Shown piece by piece: positions 1 to 15,300 of a stretch of 64,000 bases of DNA. The first letter of the stretch is position 1, and each line of letters opens with the position of its first letter. The notes beneath the pieces were generated by a model. That model did no database searches, was not told the origin of the DNA, and was given only the letters and a program-made list of their open reading frames with translations. Origin of the DNA: Sphagnum compactum (Eukaryota > Bryophyta > Sphagnopsida > Sphagnales). The position numbers were made by a program, and so were the translations under genes. Location: the NCBI GenBank assembly GCA_965153455.1, contig OZ234504.1, forward strand, positions 1,860,001 to 1,924,000. Reading direction: 5' to 3'.

Positions 1-3000
1 AGTAAGGGTTGTTGGTGTGTTTAATGATGCCCATACTCAATCACACACCACACATTGAAAAACAAAACTACTGAACTTGTAGTTGCATCCCACACCACCA
101 ATATTGTGCCTGGAACAAACTATATGTTCATTAGGCCCTAAAATGGCCCAACTCTTCACGAGCATGTCATACAAGGGCCTCATGCTGTTCTGGGCATGGT
201 ATTACCCGTACTTGCCAATTTGTCCACACCCGTAATAAAGAATTACCTTCCATCGAAATCGTTTTGCCCAATGGATAACCCAATCTCACTCCTTGGGTGT
301 CAATCCCACCGGAACCTCACTTGCATGTAGATATGTCATAACAGGTAAATATAGATGGATGTCTAGGGCACTATTGCCTTTTGGCTCATCATCATCATTG
401 TGCACTACTAGAATTCCAGGTTTTTCAAATTATGCACATTGACTAAAAGGTTTTTCTTGACTAAATAACATGTATGTTTTGACTAAGGGCCAAAGTACTA
501 AATGACATGGGTATGTTTTGACTAATCAATTTGACTATGATGACTGACTTGACCATATGTCAAATAGCCACCTAGTCAAATTCGACCCCAAAAAAACCAC
601 CTCAGTCAAAAGGATTATGTTTTAATCAATAGGGCCAATTATAAAAGGGTCAATAAACAAACTTAATCAAAATAACTATTGGCTTAATAAAAAAATCAAC
701 CCACCTATTTATCAACTTGTACTTTCTCACCTGCCTAACTCTTCACATGGTTAGTTATTTACATTTCAAATCACCTTCCTATAACCCATCTACTCATAAG
801 GTTTATTTGTTAGGTTTGACCAATTTTAACAAATCATTTAAACCAAATTTAAACATTATATTTTAATGGCCATTAAATTTAATTAATTAGATTTAACCAT
901 TAAATTCAACTTAGGTTTAACCATTATGTTAAACTTAAATTTAATAATTATGTTTAGCCATTATACTTAATCATAAATAATTTTAGTTATTTAACTTATG
1001 TTAACTAACATATTATTTAATCATTGTACATGTATAACCATTAAGTTTAACCATTAAAGTTAATCATTAAAAAAAAATTGTTACCAATTTAAAGTATGGA
1101 ATATTCAATAGTGGTTATAATTGTTTTGGTGCATGTTTGCATGATTACGTATGTGTCAAAAAGTTCACTCCAATAGATAATGACAAACTTTTGGATCATG
1201 TTGTCTAATATCAAAAACTTCATAAATTCATAACTTCCTCAAATATGATTCAACAATCTAAAGGTTTATCTTGTAGCCTTTTAAAAGAGTTTTCCAAAAA
1301 AATATGAAGATTCTCAATTGGAGTTCATTTGACCTTTCAAATTGTCACTAAAATGGTTAGGAATCATTTTGGCAAGTTGTCTTTTGACCTTTTAGATGGC
1401 CATAACTTATGTATTAGATCTTATTTTGAGAATGTGACCCTAGTTTATTGTAATATTCTTGAAGACCTTTCCAATGGTCTAAATAACATTCAATTTGAAT
1501 AAGTTTTGGTTAGCGAAACTTGATCCAAATATTTAAAATTCACCTTGGGACTTCCAACTTCCAAAATGTGAGTTCAACATGGGAGACTTGAAAAGTGCAT
1601 CCTTCTGTTTTCAAACACTTCCACTTCATGTGGAATGTGTTTGCACTCTTTCTACCATTGTTCCATGCCTCTTTTGTAGCCTGATTCTAAAAGAACTCAC
1701 ATGCTTTCCTTTATATTGGGAATGGCATTTTGTTGTTCATCAAAGTCGATCATGTATTCAAGTTAGGATCATGATATTATATAATTACAAAATTAAAAGT
1801 TGACATTAATTACTAGAATGTGAAGTCAAAAACCAAAAACAACTCAAATTTGGCTAATGCCCCCATGATTTGTTACACGGCAATAATTGAGCCTACAATT
1901 TATAAGCGTAAATGAATGATAATTTGTGAACGTAATTATAAAAGATTTTTCTATTACATATGTATTTTAAATGACATTACGTTAATATATGTTCAACCAT
2001 TAAATACTTTTACCACAAGATTAAATGATTAGTAAAAAATATATATACCATAGTTTTAAAAATATATGTGTTTGTTTGATAAGTTATCAATCAAGAGCTA
2101 CATGTATTCTTATTGTGCAATTATTGAAATCAACAATTCTAATCAATGCCATTAAAATAGCTTCATTTCTTTAGTGGGATATTGATAAGTACTAATTCTA
2201 ATTCTATGCAAAATTAATATCAAAACATGTATCAAAATGATATTTCTAGCTACATGTTTTCAAATTTACTAACACCTCTATTAGTAACAATCTTGATAGG
2301 TCCTCTACCTACATGTATTGATTAAGTTTTAATTATTAAATTACTTAGTTCATATTAGTTTTCTTCACCATAACCTCTACATGATTTGCCATATATAGTA
2401 AATGTTCTTACAAACACACAAAGACTTGCAAAGAAAAGTGGTATGTAACAAAAATAGGTCTAGGAGAAGAAATGCTACCCCATTTCTTTCCAAAACCCCA
2501 TTTGAAAGAAAGAACAAAAATTCAAAAATGCTACACGATGTCCAAATCTGAACCAAAATTGAAAATAGTCTACTTGTCCAATCTTAATTTGTCTACATGT
2601 TCCTTAACAAATATACCTTGATACAATGGGTTTATTCATACATCTTAAGATCTTATAGGTTTTTGCATATTTTTACCCAAATGTTATGCTTATGGAATGT
2701 ATTCATTTCATGCTTAAGATTGTACAAATTGTGCATGTATCTTTTGCAACATTATTTTCCTTCATAATCATGTGTACTAACTCCCTTAAAGTGAACACTT
2801 TCCATAGGATTGAATCAATCACTAAATTTTCTTGCATGGACTCGTATTAGAACTTCATATTCCATTTTGGCCATAGTGCATTTTAATGTGTTCAATGATT
2901 TTGCTTTGGAAGAAAACGTACATATAGCAAAAACTTTTTCTTTGATATTACCATATTTTATGTTGTAGTTTATTCAAAAATAGCCAACAAAGTTATAGTG

Positions 3001-5341
3001 TGGTTACTTGGTACAAATATAAATTATAATCAAAAGTTTGAAATTTGAAAGGATTTTCAATAGGGCAAGAGAATAATGGATAAATAGATGAATAAAAAAA
3101 TATGATAGATTCTAGTGTTTAAACTTGTATCCCAACATTATAACCCAATTCCATGGTGGCTAACAAATATTCCAACTAGTAATTTGAAATATTAACAACC
3201 TATATGTATATTCATAACTCTAAAATTTTCATTGATTTTTATATTTATTTTACAAGTTTTGAAATGGGAATTATTCACATGGGTGATTTAGATCATCTTC
3301 CACATGGATGGTCTATGGATTTAAACCATGTTTACTTAAGTTAAATACATACATTTATTTGAAAACTATGGTAATTACTACGGTGTAATTTTGTTGATGC
3401 ATTTTGATCATGCGCCTTGGCATTCAATATGCATCTTGTTGAATCCTATGCAATATGATTCAATAATAATTGGTAGCTAAGTCTTGTAATGTGAATGTTC
3501 AAAATAATAATAATCTTCAATTGGATATTTGTTGATTTTCAAGCTCTTGGTTTTGGTGTAAAATCTTGTTTTTTAATATACGCCTAGGTTTTAATTGGTT
3601 CACAATATGATTTTTGGTTGCTTTTTTTTCATTTTGATGTAAAATTTTAAAAGATTGGTCTAAGTTGTAGTTACATGACAAAAAAAATTATATCTGAAAA
3701 TGGTGATCGGATTTATTGTAGTTTAACACAAAAGACATATATATATATATATAGACTTTCACTTAAGGTTGTGAATATTGTGGTTGAATTTGAAAGCATT
3801 TTCTTTCACACTTAATTCTAATGTCCTTTCTTCAAGGAGAAAACTCTATGTTCAAATTTGACAAATATGTGTCAAAGAATATATTTTTTTCAAGGGAGTA
3901 TTATGTGAAGGAATAATAAAATTTCCCAACCTATTGTATTTAATTATTTAATATTCACATATTTAAGCCACCCTAAGTCTAATTTAAAATTTATCTTTTG
4001 CATTGAATTTTGGTACTATATATTGGTTTGAATTTTAGTTTTAGTTGAAGTTGTGAAGCATCTGTATATGTTGTTCATGACAAGGATAAAATGTTTAAGA
4101 ATAACATGTTTATCAATACATCCATTCCAACACAAAATCACATTATTTTCCTTGTTATTTTCTTGCTTTTTCTTTAAAAGATATAAACAAAAGGTGTCAC
4201 TTGTTCCCCACCCAATTACCTTTCAACATAAATTACCATTATATATAAATTAATTTGAACCTTCAACATAAATTACATTCTAAATCTTACAAATTGAACA
4301 TATTAATAACTAGTATTTAAAGTCTTTTTTACATATGCTATATATTTTTAATATTTTTAATACCTATTATTAATGCATACCTTATAGTTATATTCGGATT
4401 TTGAAAATGAACATAATCTTATTATACTTAATTGAACCAATGTACATGACCTTATAGTTTCACTCACATAGATTTTCAATTCTGAAAATAACATTATTTG
4501 TTGGCTCTTATCTTTTGCATATATTGGATTATATATCATGTTTGGATGATGTAAAAATAAAGTGTTGCAAAAACAATCCCTAGAAATTTCAAGGTGAATG
4601 TTTTAAAAATGTTGGTGCTTATAATGAAGATCTATGTTATGTCTTATTTTGTTTAAAAAATGGGTTTTTTTCAAAAAGTTCCCCTTTTGAAAAATATCAT
4701 TTTAGATCTCCATGAAGCTTATGTTGACTCATATTTCTTTAACATGAGTTTTCTTTCACGCCATAAGTTTATTCCTTGTGACTTTGTTTTCTTGTTTTAA
4801 GAAATTCCAATGCAATCCACTTTCATTGCTTCAAATGTCATGTTTTCAATTCTTTATGTTCTATTTTGTGAACTAATTTTGACAATTATATACCTTTTTG
4901 AAACTTGAACACACCACATGAATTGAATGAATTAGGGTTTTTGTCAATACAATTTTTCTAGATCATGTACATTAGAATTGTAATAGGTTTGGAAAGCTTT
5001 TGAGTCAATACAATAGTTGGCACATTTTCTAGAATCGATAGCATACATATTTCATCATGAAATTAACCTTGAACCACATTGGCGACTTCAATGGGAATGA
5101 AGAAATTTTGTATAAACCACTAAATGCTTTTAGTTTTTTGAAGGTCAAATGTCATAGAAATCAACATGAAGTATTCATATTCTATTTTCATCCCCTTTCT
5201 CCTTTCCATAAATTCAACAACCATAATGCATTAAAGTGGTTTCACAAGTTCTAGTATGGAAAAGAGAGTCAATAAGCTAGATTAAAACAAGAAAGTTTGG
5301 ACCCAAAAAGACGAAAGAAAAGAAACAACATTTGCCTCATC
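1..5341. other. AT-rich gene-free region
   Basis: I see no supportable gene here. The stretch is strongly AT-rich, with frequent stops in all frames and only short chance ORFs. At about 831-1075 a short TTAACCATTAA-like motif recurs many times in degenerate form. At about 3730-3750 there is an (AT)n run. A possible decayed LTR at 1140-1800 is listed separately. The last few hundred bases may be the upstream region of the ORF at 5342, but I find no convincing core promoter. Confidence 0.6.
1140..1800 (+). repeat. Possible decayed LTR
   Basis: The phrase order resembles that of the solo LTR at 48079-48960: a request-like block about names of loci is absent, but both have a 'cataactt' block, a 'ttccaatgg(t)' or 'ttccaatgat' block, and then 'cttccaacttccaaaatgtgagttc' here against 'ctccaactcccaaaatgggagttc' there (quoted in pieces of the sequence). 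No intact TG...CA ends or target-site duplication were found, so this is a tentative call based on matching short blocks in the same order. Confidence 0.3.
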
Positions 5342-6097
5342 ATGGGCTCAATTGGTTGGCAAGATGATGCTTTGCAAGAACTTTCCCAAAAGTTCATTCA
5401 CAATCTTGTTAAGGTGGAGCAAAAGCATCCAAAATTTGATCCAAAGATTGTTAAACAACCACACCCAATTACTCCAACCAACAACATCAATTCCATAGTG
5501 GCCTTAAATGGACCTTGGCAACAAGATGCCTTGCAAGAACTTTCTCAAAAGTTTTATCACAATCTTGAAAAGCGAAAACAAAATAAGCCAAAATTACATC
5601 CAAAAGTTGTTCAACATCAATACCCAAATTATTCAACATTCAAGAATATCCACAATCAGGTCTTTCCTAGTTCCAAACTTCGGTTGCAACTCCAAGAGAA
5701 AATTCAAATGCCAAATTTTTTGTCAAAACCTAAGTTGAAAGCAAATGAAAATTCTCCCATGATGAAGGCACATACACAAGTGCCACAAAGGAACACATCA
5801 ACACGAGCATTTCAAAATTTTACAATTCCTCGAAAGAGTAAAATATTCAAATCTTTGGCTAAAGAATGGGCTTGGCTCCATAATGAAATCCACAAGTCAC
5901 AAACAAACATGCATTTGTTTAAAGGATCAAGAAAAGGAGACCTCCCAATAGAATTAATACATGAAATTTGGGGGAAAGACAACACACGACATGATAAGAT
6001 TAATATTTCAACTTCACCATTGGATGGGGAATTGCAATCAATTGAAGAGGAATCAATTGCTTCTCAAGTTTTGATCCAAACAAGACTCCATCATTAA
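5342..6097 (+). CDS. Unknown protein with two internal repeats, or 5' exon of VWA gene
   Basis: I do not recognise this protein. From the first in-frame ATG (5342) it is 251 residues, basic and Gln/Asn/Lys-rich, ending at a double TAA. Two related blocks of about 38 residues share the core DALQELSQKF followed by HNL, a Lys-rich stretch, and PK..PK.V; they lie at roughly residues 6-43 and 59-96. The long open frame in AT-rich DNA plus a conserved repeat argues that it is coding. The reading is open about 45 bases upstream of the ATG, so a preceding exon is possible. The next exon of the VWA gene starts only 217 bases downstream. A phase-0 splice from CAA (ending 6067) through a weak GTTTTG donor to the acceptor before 6315 would fuse it to that gene; otherwise it is a separate small gene or a degenerate 5' exon. 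Confidence 0.5.
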   Translation: MGSIGWQDDALQELSQKFIHNLVKVEQKHPKFDPKIVKQPHPITPTNNINSIVALNGPWQQDALQELSQKFYHNLEKRKQNKPKLHPKVVQHQYPNYSTFKNIHNQVFPSSKLRLQLQEKIQMPNFLSKPKLKANENSPMMKAHTQVPQRNTSTRAFQNFTIPRKSKIFKSLAKEWAWLHNEIHKSQTNMHLFKGSRKGDLPIELIHEIWGKDNTRHDKINISTSPLDGELQSIEEESIASQVLIQTRLHH

Positions 6098-6314
6098 TAA
6101 AGAATCGATAAATTTATAATCATTATCATTGTTGAAAACTTTTTGTACATTAAAAACTTTGAATTTTCTGAACACATTTTAATCATTTTGCTTTTGAAAT
6201 TTGAGTTTTCACATTTGAATGTCACAAGGAGATTTTTATTGAATTAAAGTTCATTGTGTGGTATAATATTTTTCTACCAATTAACCTAATATATTTAATG
6301 TTTCATTTGATTAG

Positions 6315-9300
6315 ATGATGAAGAAACAAAGGAAAAAAGAACAAGGACCACTTATTCCACAATGTCTTATGGATGTATTTTTAAAAAGTTGGGTATATTT
6401 TGATCATTCTCATGGAACACCTGCACCTAAGGTACATTGATCAACCATCTAATAATTCAATTACTTCATCTTAGTATGAAAACTTAATAAATTCAAATTC
6501 AATTTGCTACCAAAAGATGTTTTTATTTTTAAATACATAATCACACCATTCAGACAATGAATTAATCAACAATGCCCATTTAAAAGAAAAGAAATCAATA
6601 TATCCCATGTGTTCACCAACAATAAACATGAAAACATCATACAATCTAAAACAATGTGGAACCAAGAAAAAATTCAATCTTTGTTGCATGAATGGCTCAA
6701 AATATTTGACAATCAAATACCAAATTAAATCACATTAATTATTTAGATTGCAATATTACACCATACCAAAGTTTCAAAAAATGGTAGAACAATAATGTGG
6801 TTCATGAAATTTTAAAAGTGCCATGACTATGTGTTTCTACATCTTTATGAAAGTTGAACTTCATGTGGGGGCAGGGTGATTTTCCAATATTTGGAAATGA
6901 CTAATAAACCTTAGGTTCTTACACATTTGGGTCTCACTAGTTTTTTTAATGATGTCATTATAGTTAATTTGATTAATTATTCAAGTAGTAGGGAATATAA
7001 AGATTTTAATGACATGAAATCTAAATTGACCAACTAAAAAAAATTAAATCTTTTTCATCCTTGGGGTATACCTTAGGGTTGAGAAAATGTGAAAAAGGTT
7101 GATATGATATTGTTTTAGAGCTTTAAAGTAGTCCTAAAAACTACTTCCGACAACTTTTGACAATTGTAATTCATAACCTTATAACAACCCAATCATAATT
7201 GGGTTTGGTATTATAGGTAACATCTCAAATAATTAAAGTATTTAAACCCCCACACATATGCAATTTGGGGTCATAATGCACACAAGGGGCATGACCATGG
7301 GATATATTGATCCCTATGCCAGAATTTGCTTGATGCTTTTGATCAATTATTTTCATAGATGGGAATCAATTATTTCATTTCATTTAATTTTTAATTTTTT
7401 TCAATTATGAAGCTATTGGGAAAATGTAGACAACAAGGCCTACACATGCAAAATATTGTGATGGTTATTTTGGTCATTTTCTATTACCGGATGGTCAACA
7501 AATTCATGGTTCATCAACAACATCATTAAAACAACTTATTTCTGATTTACGTGCTCTGCTTAATCGATTACGACTTCAAGTTAGCACCACTAAATATAAG
7601 GTAAGAAATTTTCACAATTTGTTTATACATATAAGTAGGTTTGTTAAGAGTTGCTTCAATTTATTTTTAGTTTAGTTTTTTAAATAAGAGGTGAATTGTT
7701 GAACCTATATGATCACTTAGCAACAAGAGCCTTGGTTGCTCATCCACCCAAAAAATTTCATTTGCTTGAGTTCTTGGAAGATATCTAATGTATATGTGAC
7801 TTCAAATTGGGCACAATGAAATAAATTTTTTTTGGGAAGAAAATGGCTCCTTGAACTTTCTCATTTAAAAGTGTGTTATTAGCAATATTTGGGTTTGAAT
7901 TTTATAATGTTTTAAAACCCATCACCCAACATCAAATTGTATTTAGTTAATTACCATCCAACAATAAATGTCATGTTAACTTATGCAATGAATTTGGTGC
8001 AATTGGAGATTTATGGATGCCATTATAACATGTAAGCCTTGAGAACAAGAAATTATTTGCAAACCCAACAATAACAAGGACATAATAACATACATTTGAA
8101 AGAACTTTGTTTAAATGATTAAAAACATTTGACTATGTTTTGGGCATTATTTTTCAAAATTGCCCCACTATATGTATGGGGAAAAAAATTCTATATTATA
8201 AGGTTGACATATCTAGAGAGCATGAACTTTAAATGTGAACAAACTTTTAATGTTACTTGCACATAAGATCATGCCTTTTGTATAGTGTCCACATGTACAT
8301 GGAAGATGAGAAATATGAATATATATGAAGAATAAAATTGAAAAGAATGTGAAACATAACAATATATAGACCTACTGAATGATGTCAAAAAATGTGAGCA
8401 TGTGAGATAGATCAAGGTCCATTTTTGAAATTTGATTGTATTTTTCATCCATCAAAGTGTCCAATGAATTAATTTAGTTATATAAGCATGGTGTGTTTTG
8501 ATACACGTGTATCTTTGTTCTAGGATTTACCTGTTTGGAAGATTCCAAAACTACAAACTATTCCTACATTCATAACTCCCGAACCTCCAAGAACACATGC
8601 ATTTGATGCTTCAAAAGGTTTACTTCCAATTCCAAATTACAACATCCCCGATGATACATTATTACCCATTCTTCCTACACTTGAACTCAAACCACTTCCT
8701 ATGTATGTTCCACCCGAATTGATTCAATCTCCTCGTTTGAAAATACCCCCACCACCATCATTTGAAAAGGAGGAAAAAGCTATCAATTATTCACTATACA
8801 CAAATTTACCACCTCCTAAGATGAGAATACCAAACTTGCTACCACTCCCCACATATGAAGAACCATTCTTACAACCTTTACCTTCTCAACCAATTATCCA
8901 ACTTGAAATATTGCCTTTTCCTATATTGGACATAATCCCTCCATTTGGACCACCCAAGCTAGAAGCAAGGCCTTGTGAAAGTGAATATTATTCTTTAGGT
9001 GATGGAATGAAAGGTGTGTGTGATGGTTTGTGTGGAAATCAAGTCTCCCATGATGCCAAAGATGTGATTAACGCACCATGTTTAGCAAAATCACCACCTC
9101 TACTTTTAATCCCCCCCAAACCAACAAACAAATTTGTCTTAGAACCAACCCTCGAGCCACCTCCTTCAGTGAAATCTATACCATTGTTTGAACAACCAAA
9201 TTTACAAAAGGAACCTATTTATGTTGAATCACTTGAACCGATTCCACCTCCTTTTCATCCTCCACCATCTCCACCACCAATAGGATACTTGAGAGGGTCA

Positions 9301-12300
9301 AGACCAATCTTTTTGATTGATTGTAGTGGTACTATGGTGGGAGATCGTATGAAAGCAGTACATGATTGTATGCAAGCCATTTTCAATCAAGGTGGACAAG
9401 TAAGTATTTAAAACCCAAGAATATGCAATTTCATTAAATGCAGTTTGTTCTTGACAATCTATTTGAGGCATGATGAATATTGTTATCTACAACTAATTTA
9501 GTTTTTTGTCAATGTAATTTAAGGCATAGATTATTCACAAATGATTTCACCTTAATAAACTTGTTACAATGTATGTAATAGAGCTATGTATTATGTGCCA
9601 TGATTGAAAAGCTTACATGCTTAATTTTTTTTGCAAGAAAAAAATTGTTTAGTACCTTCATGAGTAGATGTACTACTAAAGTTGAGCTATATAAAATCAT
9701 ATATTTCAACAATAATTGTTGCTTGTCCATTAATAGGATTGACATCATTTTAAAGTAGACACATATTGCAAACAAATTGGAAATGCAATGGTAAATAATG
9801 TGCATATATATGGTGAGGTCCAACATCAAAGCACATGTTACATTGACTTGAATATTAAGGGATGGATAAATATGTTTTCATGGGTAGTCAAATATATCTT
9901 ACAATACAATATCTACTAATTGGATGCATAAATTAGATATAAAATAACAACTTTCCAATGTGTTACTGTGTTTTAATGCAAACTCTTCAATTTATTTAAT
10001 ATTTTTTGGCAATATCAAATCACCCATCTTCAAGATGGTTTTGGGTCTTGATTATAATAATTGGTTAGTCATTAACAAGGTAGTCTTGGTGATATTTGTT
10101 AAAATGAATTTTCAATCTAATATAGGTTGAAATTGCTGCATCCCATTTTGATATTATCATGTATTCATTTGATGCTTGGAGCTATGGAGCTATGGAAATG
10201 GAAAGGGAACGTCGACAAAATGGTGGACATTCTCGATATTGGACAAAATCTATTGATGTAAGTGTAATCATTTTGATTTTGGCTTGTTGACATCACCTTG
10301 AATGATTGTGAATTTAATAGGAAGATATCAATATTTTTAATTGTATAAAGTGGGATTCCTAAACCATGATTTTTGATATCTATAATTATTGAATATTAAC
10401 TAAATTCCTATCATCAACATTTTGATCATCACTTTCCTAAATATATATATTTTTATTGATAGTGGAATATGGATTTAATCCTTGGCAATTATGTTGGTTG
10501 GGATAATGGAATTCATATTGTTGCCCATGGCATGATGTTCTAATTCAATTATGCTTGAATTTGTTTGTCATCTCTTTATGTCTAGATCTTGTATTGGACT
10601 CATATTCCATGCATTGTTTTTCCTCATTTAATTTGATACTTTTTCTGGGAAACTATAGGTTTTTCATGTCCATAAATTATTACAAGTGATCAAAAAATTA
10701 TTTTTTAGATATCTTTCAAATGAATATTTGCTATAGGTTCAATCACAGGGTGATATTCAATTATACCTTACTACTTATGTTTTGACTAGCTAGGGGGGCT
10801 AGATGTGTACATGCACATCAAAGGCCAATATTGTAATACCAAAACAATTTCGACACTAATTAAAATATTTTGAATTTTGTTGAAAAACATAATAAATTCT
10901 TAACCCCTTCATCGAAAAAGGCGATAATTCCATGTAAAAATGCTGAAATTCTTGGAAAGCCAAAGATGGTTGTTGAACCTTAAGTCGTGGTTCTTCTTTT
11001 CTAGTTTTCTTCTAATAGGTTAGTTTGCAAAGGTCTTAATTGGTTAGGTGTGGGAGGTGGGAGGTGGTGAAAATAACAATGATAGTAATGCTACTAGGTG
11101 TTGCATTAGCTATTATAATGACAATGTTTGAATCCTAAAATTATAATGAATTAGAATCTTAGTACAAACAAATGAATCATCCAATCCATTATTATCCTTG
11201 CTATAATTGAATTTTTACATTCATCCAAGTTGATTTATATTTTTTTACCTATAGAGTTTTAGAATGTTCAAGAAATTTAAAGTGGATTATTGAAAGTAAC
11301 TTTTGAAAATTAATTAATTATTTGACCGTTTCTCATGAAACTTGCCCTAGTACTGGGTGCTATGGTATAATCAAACCCACTTATTATGTAGAATTTTGAA
11401 AACATGACATGGAACCAACTTATGTAGCTTTGAATCCATTAAATTCATATTCAATGTTGGTAGATATCATGAAAATATAAATTATCATATTTTCACCCCA
11501 CCAAGTTGCCTTCTACATTTTATCTTGATATTTTGAATGTGGTTTTAGAGGCACCAAATTAAAAAAAAGTGTTAATAGTTAATGTTCACCATGAAATTCC
11601 ATAGTGCCAACATATGAATAGAAATTACCATAGTACAAGGGTAGCTTCAACACATGTTCATAGAATAACTAATTAATTAGTTTCAAAACATTTCATGTCG
11701 AAAAAATAATGTTTCAAAATACTCTGAAAGATTCTCTAAATTTTACCACAATTTGGTTTTTGAAAAAATCATATTTGAAAATTTCAACATTTCTGAAAAT
11801 AATATAATTAGTTTTGAGGTTGCCAAGGTACTACGGTAATTAAAAGAGTTCCCTACTTTTGTTTTTAAATGTTTTCTTCATTTAGAATAAGAGTGATGCA
11901 AAGTCTATATATTGACCTATATAGTGATTGTTGTTTTTCAATTTTGGAAGGTGGATAAGCTTCATTTTTCATTGCTTTACATTCATTTTGTTAAAAAGTT
12001 AATGTTAAAGCTAGGTGTTAAGCTATTGCATTGTTGGTGAATTTGACATGGAAACTTCATATTATTTGTCTTTGCTTGATTTATAAAATTATTTTAAAGG
12101 TGTGAACATGTACTTATGTTTTTTTTTCAAGATGCATTGACAATACAATCTACTCTCCCCCCAACCTTTTTTTTTTCTTCCCGACATTTTATCACTTCAC
12201 TTGCAGTTTTCTTTCCTCTGAATGCAAGTCTTGCGCGCCATGCACTACATAGATGATGCAAGAGAAGAACCAACACAATATGAATAATGCTCTTACATGG

Positions 12301-15300
12301 ATGAGAAGATGGCAACCAGCAGGAACAACAAACATGCTTAAGGCAATTGAAGTTGCTTTAAAATGCAAATCAGATTGCATTTATCTCTTCACCGATGGCA
12401 AAGCAGACAAACCTGTTTTGGTAATGTCAAGGGGGGGGGAAAGGGGGGGGAAATCCTATTATTTACTCACATCATATATAGTTGAACATGACAAATACAC
12501 AAAAAATTTGACAATTTTTTATATCAAGGTATTATGCAATTTTTTATCAATGTATCATTTGGTATTAGTGAATTTCACAATTTCAAATTAATTAATATTC
12601 GCATGTCACAATCCAGTGCAATTTGGTATTCATTTTGGCCATGAAATTTGAGTTCACAAGTTTTAGGTATGCAAACAAACATGCAAATTATGTACATCTT
12701 GCCAAGTTTTAAATGAAAAGGATTTTGAATCAAATGGGTAGTGTTATAATAAACATAATTGTTTGTTAGTGGATCACAATGAGTTTTCGGGAAAACTCTC
12801 AAATGGATTCATCCACCACAACAAGGAAATTCATTATTATTCTAACCTCATTTCAATATTGGGAAAGTTTTAATCAATATCATAATGGCAATAAAAAATT
12901 TATGATCTAATTAAATATTAACTAATGGTGATTTGTTTTTAAAAATGGGTTGTAGATTGTGAACATGCTCAAGCACTTGATAAAAGAGAGGGGTCACATA
13001 ATACCTATCAATACCATTGGTTTGGCCACCAACAAACTTGGTCAACGTTTTTTGAATCGACTCTCTACAAGCACGGGGGGTTATTTTCAAGAATTTGACA
13101 TGAAATGGCGTACAAGATCGCCTTTGTATTCGAATATGGATGTAAATGACATTGTATGGGCTCAAACTAGGATTGAGGCTGAACAAAGACAAAATATTGA
13201 AAATGGGAAAAATGAAACTATTGATGACATTATAAAAAGGGTGAAAGATGAGTTCCAATTCGAAAGAGGGGCAACCAAACTAGCACATTTCAAAAAAGAG
13301 GAGGCTAGACGATTGCGTGAATATGAAATTTTATTAAATAATGTGAAAATAACAAACCAAAACATTTTAAGAGAGGTATAATGGTCATGCACTTATTGTA
13401 CCATTGATTTCAATTCACCAATGTGTATGAATTTTAATTTTGTTTTGTTAAGTCAACATTCCGTAAATACACCTCATGGGTTATATATAAAAAATGTTGT
13501 AGATACTTAGGTACTATTCATTAAAAATTCCATGAACACATGGTTAATTCTAATTTATGAACATGTTATATTTGATGAATTTGGGTTTAATGAAATATGC
13601 AAAATTATCAAAGTTTGACCAAGTACTGGAAATGATTTTTTTTTCAAAAGCTAAATAATGGTTCGTAATATACACAAGCTTTTAAAGTCTATTGCATACT
13701 TTTTAAATACAAAGTTCAACTAATCTAACATAGTTTGGCAATACTGATTTAAAAAAACCCTATTCAGTTTCATTTATTAGTTTATATAATATTCATATCC
13801 TCACCAAATAAATAAGATTATAGAAAAATATATATTGTATATATACTAGATAGTTTAAGATCTAACAAAATAAAAAACAAATACACTTGGTCTTTATAGT
13901 ATAGAAATGAATAAATATACATTTCCAAACATGTTTACAGTTCATGGTATCCATGTAATGATGGTGAAACCATAAAATTGCATAATACATTGATTAAGTT
14001 AATGTAAGTTTGAAAATAATTTTAGGCTCATGCAACCCATGACAAGGAAGTTGCAACCACAATAGAACAAAACAACAAAGTGTTAAAGGAGGCTCATGTT
14101 TTGTGGGTACAAGAAGTTGAAAAAGTGAAATCATTGAATGATCAAGTGAGAGAGGTATGGAATGCAAAAACAATGTTGGACACATGGATTTGGTCTATTT
14201 TAATGCTTGGATTTTAATATTAACAAGTAAGGTTAATGTGTCCCAATGACAAAAATACCAAGAACTAAGCATTGGAATGAATTACTAGGTAGAAAAAGTT
14301 AAACAAACAAATCTTCAAGATTGACATACCTTGGGAAACATAGTGTCAAACGTTATTAACAACAAATTTACTTTCAAATCACATTTAATTGTATTTAGGT
14401 AATAGTGATAGTTATAATACAAAAATTCCAAAAAATTCATGCAAGATCAAAGTTCCATGGCTTTCTGTTGTGCACAACATTTTTATGGGCAATAATATGT
14501 AACAACTTGTATGTTAGCTCAAAATGTCAACTCAAGATTGGTGATTTACAATGTAAATAGGAGATGGAAAAGTGGGCAAAGGAAGTAATATTGGTCAAAG
14601 AAAACCAAAGACAACTCGACACCGATGCTCATTTAAGATACCAAAAAGATTTGAAAGCTATAGAAGATCAAAATGCATACGTCACATCACATGCTCAAGA
14701 ATTATATGAAATAGAAATAGAAAAAATAAAAACACGGAATGCAACCTTATTATTGGAAAGGGAAACCCATCAAAGTGAAATAGAAGCAAAGGCATTTGAT
14801 TCAAACAAAATTGCCCAACTAAAATATGAAGATGATGTTGAATTGATTAAAGCTTCAAATGAGATTAAAATAAAGAATGTGAAATCTGACTTTGATGCAA
14901 AATGCTTAGCAACAACTATGGAAAATGTTAGACTTTCCAAAGAAGTCCAAGATGAATTTGACACAATGTTAGGAGAGGTAACACATTCTTTTTTTCATTC
15001 AAGATTGTAAACAAAATTTTATCATGTAACATAATTTACAATATTTTTTATTGAAGTTTGTGTGGTTCAACATTACCAAAATATAGATTCATAAATGTTA
15101 TTGGTATTACCATATGCATTATATTTGGAGTCCAAATGTTAAATAAAACTTTTGTACAGATTGAAAGGGAGAACAAAAATCGCCAGGAATCATTGGATAA
15201 AAGTTTGCTTGAAATCAAGACTATGAAAGAAGCGAGGATGAAAATCTATCAAGAAGAAATAAATGCAACTATTGCACAACATGATGTAAATGTGCAAAAC

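Noticed and set aside
1579-1803. 74-residue plus-strand ORF
   Set aside because: No motif or splice partner; it overlaps the possible decayed LTR.
5297-5341. TTG start for the repeat-bearing ORF
   Set aside because: TTG is not a normal start in plant nuclear genes; the in-frame ATG at 5342 is preferred, or the frame continues from an unseen exon.
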